A stretch of 64,000 nucleotides of DNA from JADLDB01 sp040752975 (GTDB lineage: Bacteria; Myxococcota; Myxococcia; Myxococcales; Myxococcaceae). Shown here piece by piece: positions 38,596 through 47,431 of this stretch (position 1 is its first letter; every line of letters begins with the position of its first letter). The stretch spans positions 15,946 to 79,945 of the forward strand of contig JBFMHF010000011.1 in assembly GCA_040752975.1 (NCBI GenBank), in the 5' to 3' direction. The position numbers and the translations under genes are program-made. Below the pieces are notes generated by a model. The model saw nothing but the letters and a program-made list of their open reading frames with translations, did no database searches and was not told where the DNA came from.

Positions 38596-38610
38596 CGTCA
38601 TTTTATGACG
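38596..38610. promoter_or_regulatory. Palindromic operator/promoter candidate of the XRE regulator
   Basis: CGTCAT-ttt-ATGACG is a perfect 6-bp inverted repeat with 3-nt spacer, unusually AT-rich for this genome. It starts 5 bp upstream of the XRE gene ATG and covers the sequence TAAAAT on the minus strand, a plausible -10 box. It is about 100 bp from the divergent lipoprotein ATG. An XRE dimer bound here would block its own promoter. Confidence 0.55.
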
Positions 38611-38709
38611 GAATATGACTCACGGGCGTGGCGAGGCGGGGCAGGCTTGCTCCTGGCGCGAGCATGGCCCCGGCCGGGGGCGAGTGACGCTCGCGCCGGG
38701 GGAGCTTCC

Positions 38710-39717
38710 ATGCAGCGCGTGTCGAGGGGACTCGGTGCGAGTCTGTTGTTGGTGCTGGTCGGGTGCGGCCCGTCTACCGAGGGCCAGGGCGGAGAACGGA
38801 GAGTCGACGACGTCCACGCCACCGAGGTGCCGTCGCGGGGGACGTGGGTGCCTGCGGCGCCGAGGCCGCAGGTGTTGGCGCCCGCGCCTCTTTCGTCCGC
38901 TGCGGCGAAGGTGGCGGAGCGCTGCCCGGTGGGCACGGTGGACTCCTCCACGCTGGCGATGATCGCCGCGCCCCCGTCGGTGCAGGACTCCGCGCTCTTC
39001 ACGGTGGTGCAGGACGCGGCCACGCAGCGCTCCCGTCTCCAGCGCCTGGGCGGCACGGGCTGCGCGCTGACGCCGCAGCTGGAGTGGACCTACCAGGAAG
39101 TGGAGGTGGCCGATGGCCTCCTCAGCGCGGGCCACACCAACGTCTTCGTCTCCCTGGGCTCGTCGGTGCAGCAGGTGAACCACCGGCGGTGCGGCGAGAC
39201 GACGGTGGGGCCCTTCCGCTGGGTGAGCAAGCTGGCGGCGTCGCCCTCGGAGCAGCGGCTCGCCCTGCAGAACTGCGGCTCCTGGTTCGGCATGAAGCTG
39301 GAGGCGACGGGCTGGGTCCACGACGCGACACTGTCCGCGGCCCTGCAGTCCGTGGAGGAGACCTCCACCGCGGTGCTGCTCGATGACGCGCTGGTCGCGG
39401 CGGTGTCAGCGGAAGGCGCGCTGACGGTGCTGGCGTCCGACTCGGGGCTCTCCGCGCGCTTCGACGTCACCCTCGACGGCGCGCTGCCCCGTCCTGAGAG
39501 CCTTACCCGCTGCGGCCATGGGGCGGTGTGCCTCGCGTACCCGGACGCCGGCTTCGCCGCGCGCTGGAGCGACCAGGGCGAGCTCTTGGACCTGGTGCGC
39601 ATGGGCGGCCTCGCGAGGGGAGAGCAGGTGGTGCGGGTGGCGCGAGAGGACCAGGGCAGCGGCTTCTACCTGCTCCTGTCCGGCCCAGAGGGGTCGTCCC
39701 TCGCGTACGTCCCCTGA
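38710..39717 (+). CDS. Hypothetical lipoprotein, 335 aa
   Basis: MQRVSRGLGASLLLVLVGC is a lipoprotein signal (lipid Cys19). The mature protein is beta-rich with four or five short repeats of the type LEATGWVHDATLSAAL and VLLDDALVAAVSAEGALTVL, suggesting a propeller or lectin-like fold. Cysteines at RCPVG, GTGCALT, RRCGET, QNCGSW, TRCGHGAVC may pair. No family is recognised. It is divergent from the XRE regulator and could be its target. Confidence 0.75.
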   Translation: MQRVSRGLGASLLLVLVGCGPSTEGQGGERRVDDVHATEVPSRGTWVPAAPRPQVLAPAPLSSAAAKVAERCPVGTVDSSTLAMIAAPPSVQDSALFTVVQDAATQRSRLQRLGGTGCALTPQLEWTYQEVEVADGLLSAGHTNVFVSLGSSVQQVNHRRCGETTVGPFRWVSKLAASPSEQRLALQNCGSWFGMKLEATGWVHDATLSAALQSVEETSTAVLLDDALVAAVSAEGALTVLASDSGLSARFDVTLDGALPRPESLTRCGHGAVCLAYPDAGFAARWSDQGELLDLVRMGGLARGEQVVRVAREDQGSGFYLLLSGPEGSSLAYVP

Positions 39718-39995
39718 CTCCGACGGGGCACGAGGGCCGTGCTGGAGCCCCGCCTCGGCGTGGGCACCACCAGCACGGGGAGTCTCGAGCGCGTCGAACT
39801 GCCGCAGCACCGTTCGGCCGGAGCCGTGCCCGCCGTCATCGCCGTGACGCCTTCGGGTAGCGACGACGTGGCGCGTCACACGACGCCTTCGCCTCGTCCC
39901 GCTCCACGCCTGCACGCACGGACTGGTTGCCTGCGTCGAGCGGCGCGAGGTGCGAATCCCTTGCCCCTCGGCCGCCAGTCGGCTCTCGTCCGTGC

Positions 39996-41117
39996 GTGAC
40001 GGAACGCGGCGCCAGGCTGCTCGAGTTGGCCGCGCTCTTCTTCCGCATCGGCGCGACCACCTTCGGAGGGCCAGCCGCGCACATCGCGGTGCTGCACGAC
40101 GAGGTGGTGCGCCGCCGCGGGTGGTTGAGTGAAGACGAGTTCGTCGACCTGCTGGGTGCGGTCAACCTCATCCCCGGGCCCAACTCGACGGAGCTGGCGA
40201 TTCATGTGGGCTACCGGCGTGCGGGCGTGCCCGGCCTGGTGGTGTCGGGGGTGTGCTTCATCCTTCCCGCGATGGCGCTGACGGGGGTGCTGGGCTGGGC
40301 CTACGTGCGCTACGGCGCGCTGCCCGACGTGGGCTGGCTGCTCGAGGGCATCAAGCCCGTCATCCTCGCCGTGGTGCTGCAGGCGCTGTGGGCGCTGGCG
40401 GTGCGGGTGATGAAGGGCTGGCCGTTGCGCGCGCTGGGCCTCGGCTGCGTCGGCGCTTCGGCGTTGGGCGCGCACGAATTGCTCGTGTTGTTCGGCGCCG
40501 GGCTGGCGGTGCTGGCGGGCCGGCGCGTGATGCCGAGGCCTCCTCCGAGCGCGGCGCTGCTGGCGGCTCCGCTCTCGGCGGGCGTCGCGACGTCGGTGGG
40601 GCTGAGCGGCCTCTTCTGGGTCTTCCTCAAGGCTGGCGCGCTGCTCTTCGGCAGCGGGTACGTGCTGCTGGCCTTCCTCCGCGCGGACCTGGTGGAGCGC
40701 CTGGGCTGGCTGACGGAGGCGCAGCTCATCGACGCCATCGCCGCCGGCCAGGTGACGCCGGGCCCCGTCTTCACGACCGCCACCTTCATCGGGATGGTGC
40801 TGGGCGGCTGGCAGGGCGCGCTGGTGGCCACCGTCGCCATCTTCCTTCCGGCCTTCGTCTATGTGGCGCTGTCCGCGCCGCTGTTGCCGCGACTGCGCGC
40901 GTCGAAGGGCGCCGCGGCCTTCGTCGACGGCGTCAACGTGGCGGCGGTGGCGCTGATGGCCGTGGTGGCGGCGCAGCTCGCCCACGCGGCGGTGGTGGAC
41001 GTGGCCACGGGCGTGCTGGCGGTGCTGAGCGCGCTGGTGCTGCTGCGCTTCAAGGTGAACGCCACCTGGCTGGTGCTGGCCGGCGCGGCCGCCGCGTGGA
41101 TTCTCCACCGCGTCTGA
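39996..41117 (+). CDS. chrA: Chromate transporter, ChrA family
   Basis: 373 aa, a long-chain CHR protein with two homologous halves. The first carries LFFRIGATTFGGPAAHIAVLHDEVV, WLSEDEFVDLLGAVNLIPGPNSTELAIHVGYRRAG; the second has FLKAGALLFGSGYVLLAFLRADLVERLGWLTEAQLIDAIAAGQVTPGPVFTTATFIG. About ten membrane segments are visible. Family members export chromate in exchange for protons, though many environmental homologues lack proven chromate activity. GTG 39996 is the likeliest start; the frame is open for 69 nt upstream without family residues. The repeat array starts about 50 bp past its stop. Confidence 0.92.
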   Translation: MTERGARLLELAALFFRIGATTFGGPAAHIAVLHDEVVRRRGWLSEDEFVDLLGAVNLIPGPNSTELAIHVGYRRAGVPGLVVSGVCFILPAMALTGVLGWAYVRYGALPDVGWLLEGIKPVILAVVLQALWALAVRVMKGWPLRALGLGCVGASALGAHELLVLFGAGLAVLAGRRVMPRPPPSAALLAAPLSAGVATSVGLSGLFWVFLKAGALLFGSGYVLLAFLRADLVERLGWLTEAQLIDAIAAGQVTPGPVFTTATFIGMVLGGWQGALVATVAIFLPAFVYVALSAPLLPRLRASKGAAAFVDGVNVAAVALMAVVAAQLAHAAVVDVATGVLAVLSALVLLRFKVNATWLVLAGAAAAWILHRV

Positions 41118-41169
41118 CGCCGCCGCTGCCTGGGGAGGCGGTGAGGACGGCACACGGAGACGGTGGTGC

Positions 41170-41810
41170 AGGGCGGGCGCCTGCGGCGGCGTCCAGGGCG
41201 AGGCGCGCGCGGAAATCGAGTGCTGCACCAGCCACCTGATGAGTGGTTCCTGCAGATGTCGATGGGGCGGCGTCCAAGGCGAGGCGCGCGCGAAATCGAG
41301 CGCTGCACCAGCCGCCTGGCGGGTGGTTCCTGCAGATGTCGATGGGGCGGCGTCCGAGGCGAGGCGCGCGCGAAATCGAGTGCTGCACCAGCCACCTGGT
41401 TCCTGCGGATGTCGATTCGGCGTCCGAGGCGAGGGACGCGCGGAATCGAGTGCTGCACCAGCCACCTGGTGAGTGGTTCCTGCAGATGTCGATGGGGCGG
41501 CGTCCAAGGCGAGGCGCGCGCGAAATCGAGCGCTGCACCAGCCGCCTGGTCTCTGCGGACTGCGGATGTCGATTCGGCGTCCGAGGCGAGGGACGCGCGG
41601 AAATCGAGTGCTGCACCAGCCACCTGATGAGTGGTTCCTGCAGATGTCGATGGGGCGGCGTCCAAGGCGAGGCGCGCGCGAAATCGAGCGCTGCACCAGC
41701 CGCCTGGTTCCTGCGGATGTCGATTCGGCGTCCGAGGCGAGGGACGCGCGGAATCGAGTGCTGCACCAGCCACCTGGTGGGTGGTTCCTGCAGATGTCGA
41801 TTGGGCGCCG
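41170..41810. repeat. Tandem 80/70-bp repeat array in a convergent gap
   Basis: The anchor GCTGCACCAGCC begins at 41222, 41302, 41382, 41452, 41532, 41610, 41690 and 41760 (periods 80, 80, 70, 80, 78, 80, 70), with partial copies at both ends. Long units contain ATGTCGATGGGGCGGCG. Short units lack a 10-bp block and read ATGTCGATTCGGCGTCC. In short units GCGTCC-gaggcgag-GGACGC is a perfect 6-bp hairpin. Because periods are not multiples of three, no frame is conserved and I do not call a gene in 41118-41971. The spacers are as conserved as the anchors, so it is not CRISPR. Confidence 0.9.
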
Positions 41811-41971
41811 ACGCCGCCGGTGCGGGAGGCCGTCGTGGCGGAGCAGCTCACCGCTACCCCTTCGAGGGGCATTTGGACGAGGAGGCCTCGACGCGCGGTT
41901 GAAGCCCGGAGGCGCGGCTCAGCCAGCAGCGCCCGCACCCGTGAAGGACACCTCGGCTTGCCGGACGGGGC

Positions 41972-43114
41972 TCAGCTGGCCGGTGCGGCCAGAGACGCCG
42001 CTGGAGCCGGTGCGTCGCCGGCGGAAGGAGCCCCCTCGCCCCCGTTCTCCGCGGCGCGCTGCCTGAGCCACGCCATGAACAGCTCGTAGCCGAGCACCAG
42101 CACCACGGCGCCGGTGAAGAGCCCGATGATGCCGCTGCGCAGGAAGCCGCCCAGCGAGCCCATGAACACAATCAACATGGGAGACCTCACCCCGCGCCCG
42201 AGGAGGATGGGCTTCAGGATGTTGTCCAGCGGCATCAGGACGATGGCCCACACCAGGAAGAGCGACGCGCGCACCGTGTCGCCGGTGCTGAAGAGCCAGA
42301 TGGCCACGGGGAACATCACCAGGCCTGGGCCCAGCTGCACCACGCACAGCACCAGCACCACCATCGACAGGAGCCCCGCTGCCGGCACCCCCGCGACCAG
42401 CAGGCCCCCGCCGGCGAGGATCGCCTGCAGCACCGCGACCCCCAGCACGCCCACCGCCACGCTGCGCACCGTCTGCGCCGCCAGAGACACCAGCGCATCG
42501 CCCCCGTCGCCCGCCAGACGTCTGGCGAGGCCATGCGCGAACCGCTCGCCGGCCTCGGCCTTCGCCAACATCACCACCGCGATGATGACTGACAGGATGA
42601 ACTGCCCCAGCGCGAGCGCCGCGCCCGTCACCAGCCCCAGCGCCTTCGTGCCGAGGTCCTTGACGTACACGGCCTCCGCCTCGAGGAAGGCGGCGAGGTT
42701 GTCGGAAGCGAGCTGCCACAGCCCCGCCACCTTCTCGCCCACGAGCGGCCAGCTCTTCACCTTCTCGGACGGCGGAGGGATGGTCAGCGTGCCCTCCCGC
42801 AGCCCCTTCGCCAGGTGCTGCACTCCTTCCAGCAGTGACTCGCCCAGCAGGAGCACCGGGACGGCGATGATGACGAGCAGCGTGATCGCCACCAGGGCCG
42901 ATGCCGTTTTCCGGCGCCCCTTCAGGCGCACCACGAGCTTCTCGTACAGGGGGTGCAGCCCCGCCGCGAGCACCAGGCCCCAGGCGATCGGCTCGACGAA
43001 GGGGATCGCCAACCGGAAGCACAGGTAGAGCACGGTGGCGATCGCCGCCAGCCGGATGAAGAAGTCCAGGCGCTTCCGGTCTACGCCTTCGTCGTTGGAG
43101 GGGCCGGCGGCCAT
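41972..43114 (-). CDS. AI-2E transporter-family (PerM-like) membrane protein
   Basis: 380 aa with eight hydrophobic segments. The arrangement fits the AI-2E/PerM family: two N-terminal TM pairs, a long amphipathic middle (residues about 75-190), the FILSVIIAVVMLAKAE segment, and the C-terminal GVPAAGLLSMVVLVLCVVQLGPGLV and VWAIVLMPLDNILKPILLGRGV blocks. GRGVRSPMLIVFMGSLGGF is the family signature end. The tail is Ala/Pro-rich. Members transport varied solutes; the substrate is unknown. AAAGGA precedes the start. A hairpin separates it from the HlyIII gene upstream. Confidence 0.9.
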   Translation of the reverse strand: MAAGPSNDEGVDRKRLDFFIRLAAIATVLYLCFRLAIPFVEPIAWGLVLAAGLHPLYEKLVVRLKGRRKTASALVAITLLVIIAVPVLLLGESLLEGVQHLAKGLREGTLTIPPPSEKVKSWPLVGEKVAGLWQLASDNLAAFLEAEAVYVKDLGTKALGLVTGAALALGQFILSVIIAVVMLAKAEAGERFAHGLARRLAGDGGDALVSLAAQTVRSVAVGVLGVAVLQAILAGGGLLVAGVPAAGLLSMVVLVLCVVQLGPGLVMFPVAIWLFSTGDTVRASLFLVWAIVLMPLDNILKPILLGRGVRSPMLIVFMGSLGGFLRSGIIGLFTGAVVLVLGYELFMAWLRQRAAENGGEGAPSAGDAPAPAASLAAPAS

Positions 43115-43139
43115 GGGCAGTCCTTTCGCGGAAGAACGA

Positions 43140-43164
43140 GCGCTCCGCGATTAGCACGGAGCGC
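43140..43164 (-). terminator. Candidate intrinsic terminator between HlyIII and AI-2E genes
   Basis: GCGCTCCG (43140-43147) and CGGAGCGC (43157-43164) form a perfect 8-bp stem with a 9-nt loop, in the 69-bp gap after the HlyIII gene stop. On the minus strand TCGTTCTTCC follows, a modest U-rich tract. It should at least weaken read-through. Confidence 0.5.
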
Positions 43165-43183
43165 ACTGCCCTGGCGGTCTCTC

Positions 43184-43837
43184 TCAGGCCACCGCGCGTG
43201 TCACGGCGACGAAGTGACAGACGGCCGCGAAAACCGTGAGCGCGTGGAAAACCTCGTGGTAGCCGAAGGTGCGGGGCCAGGGGTTCGGCCGCTTCGTCGC
43301 GTAGGCCAGCGCGCCGAGGGTGTAGAGGACACCGCCAGCGGCGATCCACGCGAAGGTCCCGGCGCCGAGCGTGTGGAACAGCGTGGAGAAGAAGGGCGCC
43401 GCGGCCCACGCCACGGCCAGCGCGAGCAGCGCCACCAGCACCTTCGGCGCGCCAATCCACACCACCGCGCGCACCACGCCCACGCCCGCCCCAATCCACA
43501 AGAGGGCGAGCAGTTTCTTCCCGTCGTCGGGCGGCAGCAGCAACGCGAAGGGCGTGCCGGTCCCGGCGATGAGGACGAAGATGGCGGCGTGGTCGAGGCG
43601 GCGCATCCAGCGGCGGGCGCCGGGGCTCCAGGTGGGGCGGTGGTACAGCGCGCTCACCCCGAACATCGTGCAGAGGCTCGCGGTGTAGATGACGAGGCCC
43701 ACGCGCGCCGCGGTTGGCACGAGGGCAATCAACACCGCGCCGGCGGCCAGCGCAGCGAAGAAGGACACCAGGTGCGACACGCCCCGCAGGCGTGGCTTCT
43801 CGAGCTCGTTCACGGCGCTGACCATGCACCCAACCAT
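43184..43837 (-). CDS. Hemolysin III / PAQR-family membrane protein
   Basis: 217 aa, seven hydrophobic segments. Family motifs are GVSHLVSFFAALAAG, LCTMFGVSALYH, RRLDHAAIFVLIAGTGTPF and YHEVFHALTVFAAVCHF, which provide the conserved Ser/His/Asp metal-site residues of the HlyIII (TrhA-like) group. These proteins are linked to membrane lipid homeostasis; haemolytic activity is not implied. The start is the first Met, with several alternatives within six codons. Confidence 0.92.
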   Translation of the reverse strand: MVGCMVSAVNELEKPRLRGVSHLVSFFAALAAGAVLIALVPTAARVGLVIYTASLCTMFGVSALYHRPTWSPGARRWMRRLDHAAIFVLIAGTGTPFALLLPPDDGKKLLALLWIGAGVGVVRAVVWIGAPKVLVALLALAVAWAAAPFFSTLFHTLGAGTFAWIAAGGVLYTLGALAYATKRPNPWPRTFGYHEVFHALTVFAAVCHFVAVTRAVA

Positions 43838-44439
43838 GCGGCCCTCTCTGTCATCGCCTCGTCAGCACGGCGCCTTCGCGGACACCTCGCGCCGCGCGTG
43901 ATCCAGGGCAAGCGCGGCCTGCCAGCCGCTCCGTCGCTGCGCGCCCAGAGAGGCGGCGCGATCGGCCGGGCTTCTTCGGTTCCTCGCGGATCGTGCGATG
44001 TCGTCCCCGCAGCGGTTGGCGGCGCCCCGCGGAGAAGGCGCTCCCAGGCCCAGCACCAGGCCCAGGCCGTCAGTGCCCGACTCCACCTTCGCCAGGAACG
44101 CCACGCCCACGAAGAGGCCAGCACCAACTCCACCACCGGGACGGCGCGCCTGAAAACCGGACCGCTCGAGGTTGGCGCGGGCCGACGCTGACGGCCTGAT
44201 TTGTCGAGAGCGCTGCGGCGCAGGGCCACCGCCACATGGGCGCCCCACCGGGCCCCGTCGGCGCACCATCGGGCGACCGCGCCAGCGCTCCCACTCGCGG
44301 CCTTCCGGTGACGGACCACGCCAGGTGGCCTCCCCCTGGCCCGGGTGGCGGTCGGGCTCTGTCGCCGCGCGGACTTTCCGGTGACGGCCCGGCTCAAGAA
44401 GTGGCGCACCGCCCCGGCCGCCCGTACCGTGAGGTGGCG
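43838..44439. other. 602-bp intergenic region upstream of nucleoside phosphorylase
   Basis: No gene is called. A 12-bp direct repeat TTCCGGTGACGG occurs at 44303-44314 and 44376-44387, the second only 53 bp before the phosphorylase ATG, so it could be part of its control region. A 135-codon minus-strand frame (43862-44269) reads GVGAGLFVGVAFLAKV, possibly a relic of an exported protein, but has no supporting start signal. Confidence 0.35.
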
Positions 44440-45744
44440 ATGCGTCCCTACGAGCTCATCAAGGCCAAGCGCGACGGCCAGCCGCTGCCGCCCGCCGACA
44501 TCTGCGCCTTCCTCGACGGCTACACGAAGGGCGACGTCACCGACTACCAGATGTCCGCGATGTGCATGGCCGTCTTCTTCCGCGGCCTGTCCGACGTGGA
44601 GCTCGCCGCGTGGACGCGGGCGATGCTGGAGAGCGGCGAGGTGCTGGACCTCTCCGAGACGCCGGGCCTCAAGGTGGACAAGCACTCCACCGGCGGCGTG
44701 GGAGACAAGGTGTCGCTGTCGCTGGCGCCCCTGGCCGCGGCGTGCGGTGTGCCCGTGCCGATGATCTCCGGGCGCGGGCTGGGCCACACCGGCGGCACCC
44801 TCGACAAGCTGGAGTCCATCCCCGGCTTCAAGGTGAACCTCGACGTGCCGACGTACCGGCGCCTGGTGAAGGACGTGGGCGCGTGCCTCATCGGGCAGAC
44901 CGCTACGCTTGCCCCGGCGGACAAGAAGCTGTACGCGCTGCGCGACGTGACGGCGACGGTGGACTGCATTCCCCTCATCGCCTCGTCGATCATGTCCAAG
45001 AAGCTGGCCGAGGGCATCGACGCGCTGGTGCTGGACGTGAAGGTGGGCAGCGGCGCCTTCATGAAGACGCTCGACGACGCGCGCACCCTGGGCCGCACGA
45101 TGATCGGCATCGGCCGCGAGATGAAGAAGAAGGTCGTCGCGGTGCTGACGGACATGGATCAACCGCTGGGCAACACCGTGGGCAACGCGCTGGAGGTCAT
45201 CGAGGCGGTCGAGATGCTCCGCGGCAAGGCGCCCGCCGACTACACCGAGGTGACGCTGGCGCTCACCGCCGAGATGCTCGTGCTGGGCGGCAAGGCGAAG
45301 ACGCCGGGTGAGGCCCGCACGCAGCTCGAGAAGGTCATTCGGGACGGCTCCGCGGAGACGAAGCTGTGCGAAATCGTCAAGGCGCAGGGGGGCGATCCCT
45401 CCGCCATCCGGGACCTCTCGAAGCTTCCGCGCGCGAAGCACACCACCACCGTCGCCGCGCCGGCTTCCGGCTTCGTCACCGGCATCGACAGCGAAGCGGT
45501 GGGGCTGGCGGCGATGGCGCTGGGCGCGGGGCGGGCGAAGACGACCGACGCCATCGACCCCGCGGTGGGCTTCGTGCTGGAGAAGAAGGTCGGCGCGAAG
45601 GTGCAGGCGGGCGACGCGCTGGTGACGGTGCACTACAACGACGAGAAGCGGCTCGACGAGGTGAAGGCGCGGGTGACGAAGGCCTGGCGCATCGGTGAAG
45701 CGGCCCCCGCGCCGCGCCCCCTCATCCTGGAGCGGCTGGAGTGA
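44440..45744 (+). CDS. Pyrimidine-nucleoside (thymidine) phosphorylase
   Basis: 434 aa. Cleaves (deoxy)pyrimidine nucleosides with phosphate to give base and (deoxy)ribose-1-phosphate. Family motifs are KHSTGGVGDKVSLSLAPL (phosphate loop), MISGRGLGHTGGTLDKLESIPG, TVDCIPLIASSIMSKKLAEGIDALVLDVKVGSGAFMK and the C-terminal biotinyl-like beta domain (VGFVLEKKVGAKVQAGDALVTVHYND). Whether it is the Tdp or the broader Pdp type cannot be told. GAGG at 44431-44434 supports ATG 44440. With the ABC importer and BMP lipoprotein it completes a nucleoside salvage route. Confidence 0.95.
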   Translation: MRPYELIKAKRDGQPLPPADICAFLDGYTKGDVTDYQMSAMCMAVFFRGLSDVELAAWTRAMLESGEVLDLSETPGLKVDKHSTGGVGDKVSLSLAPLAAACGVPVPMISGRGLGHTGGTLDKLESIPGFKVNLDVPTYRRLVKDVGACLIGQTATLAPADKKLYALRDVTATVDCIPLIASSIMSKKLAEGIDALVLDVKVGSGAFMKTLDDARTLGRTMIGIGREMKKKVVAVLTDMDQPLGNTVGNALEVIEAVEMLRGKAPADYTEVTLALTAEMLVLGGKAKTPGEARTQLEKVIRDGSAETKLCEIVKAQGGDPSAIRDLSKLPRAKHTTTVAAPASGFVTGIDSEAVGLAAMALGAGRAKTTDAIDPAVGFVLEKKVGAKVQAGDALVTVHYNDEKRLDEVKARVTKAWRIGEAAPAPRPLILERLE

Positions 45745-45820
45745 GCGACTTGCGTTTTCCCCGACGAGGCGGGTTGATCGCCGCGCACCAGGCCGGCGCG
45801 CAGGCTCTCGAGGTCCCCTT

Positions 45821-47326
45821 ATGAAACTCCGTCTCTGGCTGGCCGCAGGAGCCATGGGGGCGCTCGCCGCGGCGTGTTGGACGCCGGTGGTGGAAGTGCA
45901 GTGCGAGAAGGACCAGGACTGCGGCAGCGGCTGGCGCTGCGTCGAGCGCGTGTGCGTGCCCCCGGGCAGCGGCGGCGGGAAGGGCGGTGGTGGCAGCACG
46001 GGCGGAGGCAGCGGCGGCGGAAAGGGTGGTGGCGGCGGCGCGGGTGGAGGCAGCGGCGGCGGATTCTTCGGCGGAGGCCCCGGAGGCGGAATCGGTGGAG
46101 GTGTCGGCGGCGGATTCTTCGGCGGAGGCCCCGGAGGCGGAATCGGTGGAGGTGTCGGCGGCGGCTTCTTCGGCGGAGGTCCCGGCGGCGGAATCGGTGG
46201 AGGCGTCGGCGGTGGCTTCGTGGGTGGCGGACCCGGAGGCGGCAGCGGTGGAGGCGGCTTCGTGGGCGGCGGTCCCGGCGGAGGCGGCGGCTCGTGTCCT
46301 GGTTGCTGGGACGCGGCGGGTCAATGTCAGCCCGGAAACTCTCCCGCCCGGTGCGGGGTCGGCGGGCTGGCCTGCACCATCTGCGCGGTGGGAGAGACGT
46401 GCTCCTTCGGCAAGTGCGTCCCCGGCGCGTGCGGACCGGGCACGTGCAGCGGCTGCTGCCTGCCGTCGAACACCTGCGTCCCGCCGCAGAACCAGAGCGT
46501 CGTCAACTGCGGGAACTTCGGCTCCGCGTGCGTCTCCTGTCCGGTGGGCCTGCTCTGCGTCAACGGCGTGTGCACGTCTCAGTGCGACGCGATGACGTGC
46601 CCGTCCGGCTGCTGCAGCAACGGCCAGTGCCTGATGCCCACCTCCAGCGCGTGCGGCACGGGTGGCCAGCAGTGCCGCCCCTGTCCGCCCGGCACCCAGT
46701 GCCTCAACGGCCAGTGCGTCGGCTGCGGCCCGCAGACGTGCATGGGCTGCTGTCAGAACGGCTTCTGTACCGCGGGCACCACCAACATGGCGTGCGGCGT
46801 CTTCGGCCAGCAGTGCTTCGCCTGCGGCGCCGGCGCGGTGTGCCAGTCGGGCTTCTGCCTCCCCGTCTTCGACGGCGGCTTCGGCGGCGGCATCGGAGGA
46901 GGGCCGGGCGGCGGCAGCGGCGGAGGCTTCGGCGGCGGCGGCGGGCTGATGAACGTCGAGGCGGGCGCGCCGTGCACGGGCGATCTCCAGTGCCGGCCAC
47001 CGCAGAACCAGCTCTGCATCGTCCCGTCTCCGCAGACGGGCTACCCCGGCGGCTACTGCACGGCGACGTGCGGGCCCAACCAGCCGTGCACCACGGGCAT
47101 CTGCGTGACGGAGGATCTCTTCGGCGTCACGCTCGCCACCTGCAAGGCCTTCTGCTTCGGCGTGGGCCAGGGGCAGGACACCTGCCGCCAGGGCTACGTC
47201 TGCGCGTCGGGCAACACCGGCCTGCCGCCCATCATCGGCTGGTGCCGGCCGCGCTGTGAGAACGGCGGACTCGCGGCCTGCCCGATGGGCCTCACCTGCA
47301 ACGTGATGACGGGCTATTGCCAGTAG
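45821..47326 (+). CDS. Gly-rich, Cys-rich lipoprotein
   Basis: 501 aa. MKLRLWLAAGAMGALAAAC is a lipoprotein signal (lipid Cys19). A short Cys module (CEKDQDCGSGWRCVERVC) is followed by a Gly-rich segment of about 110 residues built from four 51-bp DNA repeats (GGGFFGGGPGGGIGGGV). Then come several Cys modules with the pattern TCSGCCLPSNTC, TCPSGCCSNGQC and TCMGCCQNGFC, a second short Gly linker, and a final Cys-rich module (TCGPNQPCTTGICVTED). It resembles other myxobacterial surface lipoproteins with knottin-like repeats. Function unknown. Confidence 0.82.
   Translation: MKLRLWLAAGAMGALAAACWTPVVEVQCEKDQDCGSGWRCVERVCVPPGSGGGKGGGGSTGGGSGGGKGGGGGAGGGSGGGFFGGGPGGGIGGGVGGGFFGGGPGGGIGGGVGGGFFGGGPGGGIGGGVGGGFVGGGPGGGSGGGGFVGGGPGGGGGSCPGCWDAAGQCQPGNSPARCGVGGLACTICAVGETCSFGKCVPGACGPGTCSGCCLPSNTCVPPQNQSVVNCGNFGSACVSCPVGLLCVNGVCTSQCDAMTCPSGCCSNGQCLMPTSSACGTGGQQCRPCPPGTQCLNGQCVGCGPQTCMGCCQNGFCTAGTTNMACGVFGQQCFACGAGAVCQSGFCLPVFDGGFGGGIGGGPGGGSGGGFGGGGGLMNVEAGAPCTGDLQCRPPQNQLCIVPSPQTGYPGGYCTATCGPNQPCTTGICVTEDLFGVTLATCKAFCFGVGQGQDTCRQGYVCASGNTGLPPIIGWCRPRCENGGLAACPMGLTCNVMTGYCQ
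46060..46265 (+). repeat. Four 51-bp in-frame tandem repeats
   Basis: The motif GGxTTCTTCGGCGGAGG begins at 46061, 46112 and 46163, with a diverged fourth copy (GGCTTCGTGGG) at 46214; the period is 51 bp, 17 codons. Each codes for a Gly-rich GFFGGGPGGGIGGGVGG unit. It lies inside the lipoprotein gene. Confidence 0.85.
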
Positions 47327-47407
47327 GCCGCGGCGGGAAATTCCTCCGGAAATTCCCCCGAAACGTCACGTCCGCTGACAGCAACTCCCGGCCGGCGAGA
47401 GGGACAA

Positions 47408-47425
47408 CTCCGTGTACGCACGGAG
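47408..47425 (+). promoter_or_regulatory. Hairpin that covers the Shine-Dalgarno of the VanY-type gene
   Basis: CTCCGTG (47408-47414) pairs perfectly with CACGGAG (47419-47425) across the loop TACG. The Shine-Dalgarno GGAGG (47422-47426) is inside the right arm, and the ATG is at 47432. Folding would hide the ribosome site, so translation of the peptidase could be structure-controlled. Confidence 0.5.
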
Positions 47426-47431
47426 GAGCCC

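Noticed and set aside
35866..38601. 911-codon frame antisense to the lipase-like gene
   Set aside because: Composition is Arg/His/Gly-rich, with no start signal or motif; the plus strand has a lipoprotein signal and a nucleophile elbow.
39940..39980. tRNA-like T-arm sequence (GGTGCGAATCCC followed by GCCGCCA)
   Set aside because: No matching acceptor stem, anticodon arm or TTC in the loop.
41170..41810. CRISPR-like array
   Set aside because: Every part of the unit is conserved including the spacers, period is 70-80 bp, no cas genes nearby.
43862..44269. 135-codon minus-strand frame with GVGAGLFVGVAFLAKV
   Set aside because: No ribosome site or recognisable family; kept as a possible relic in the gap description.
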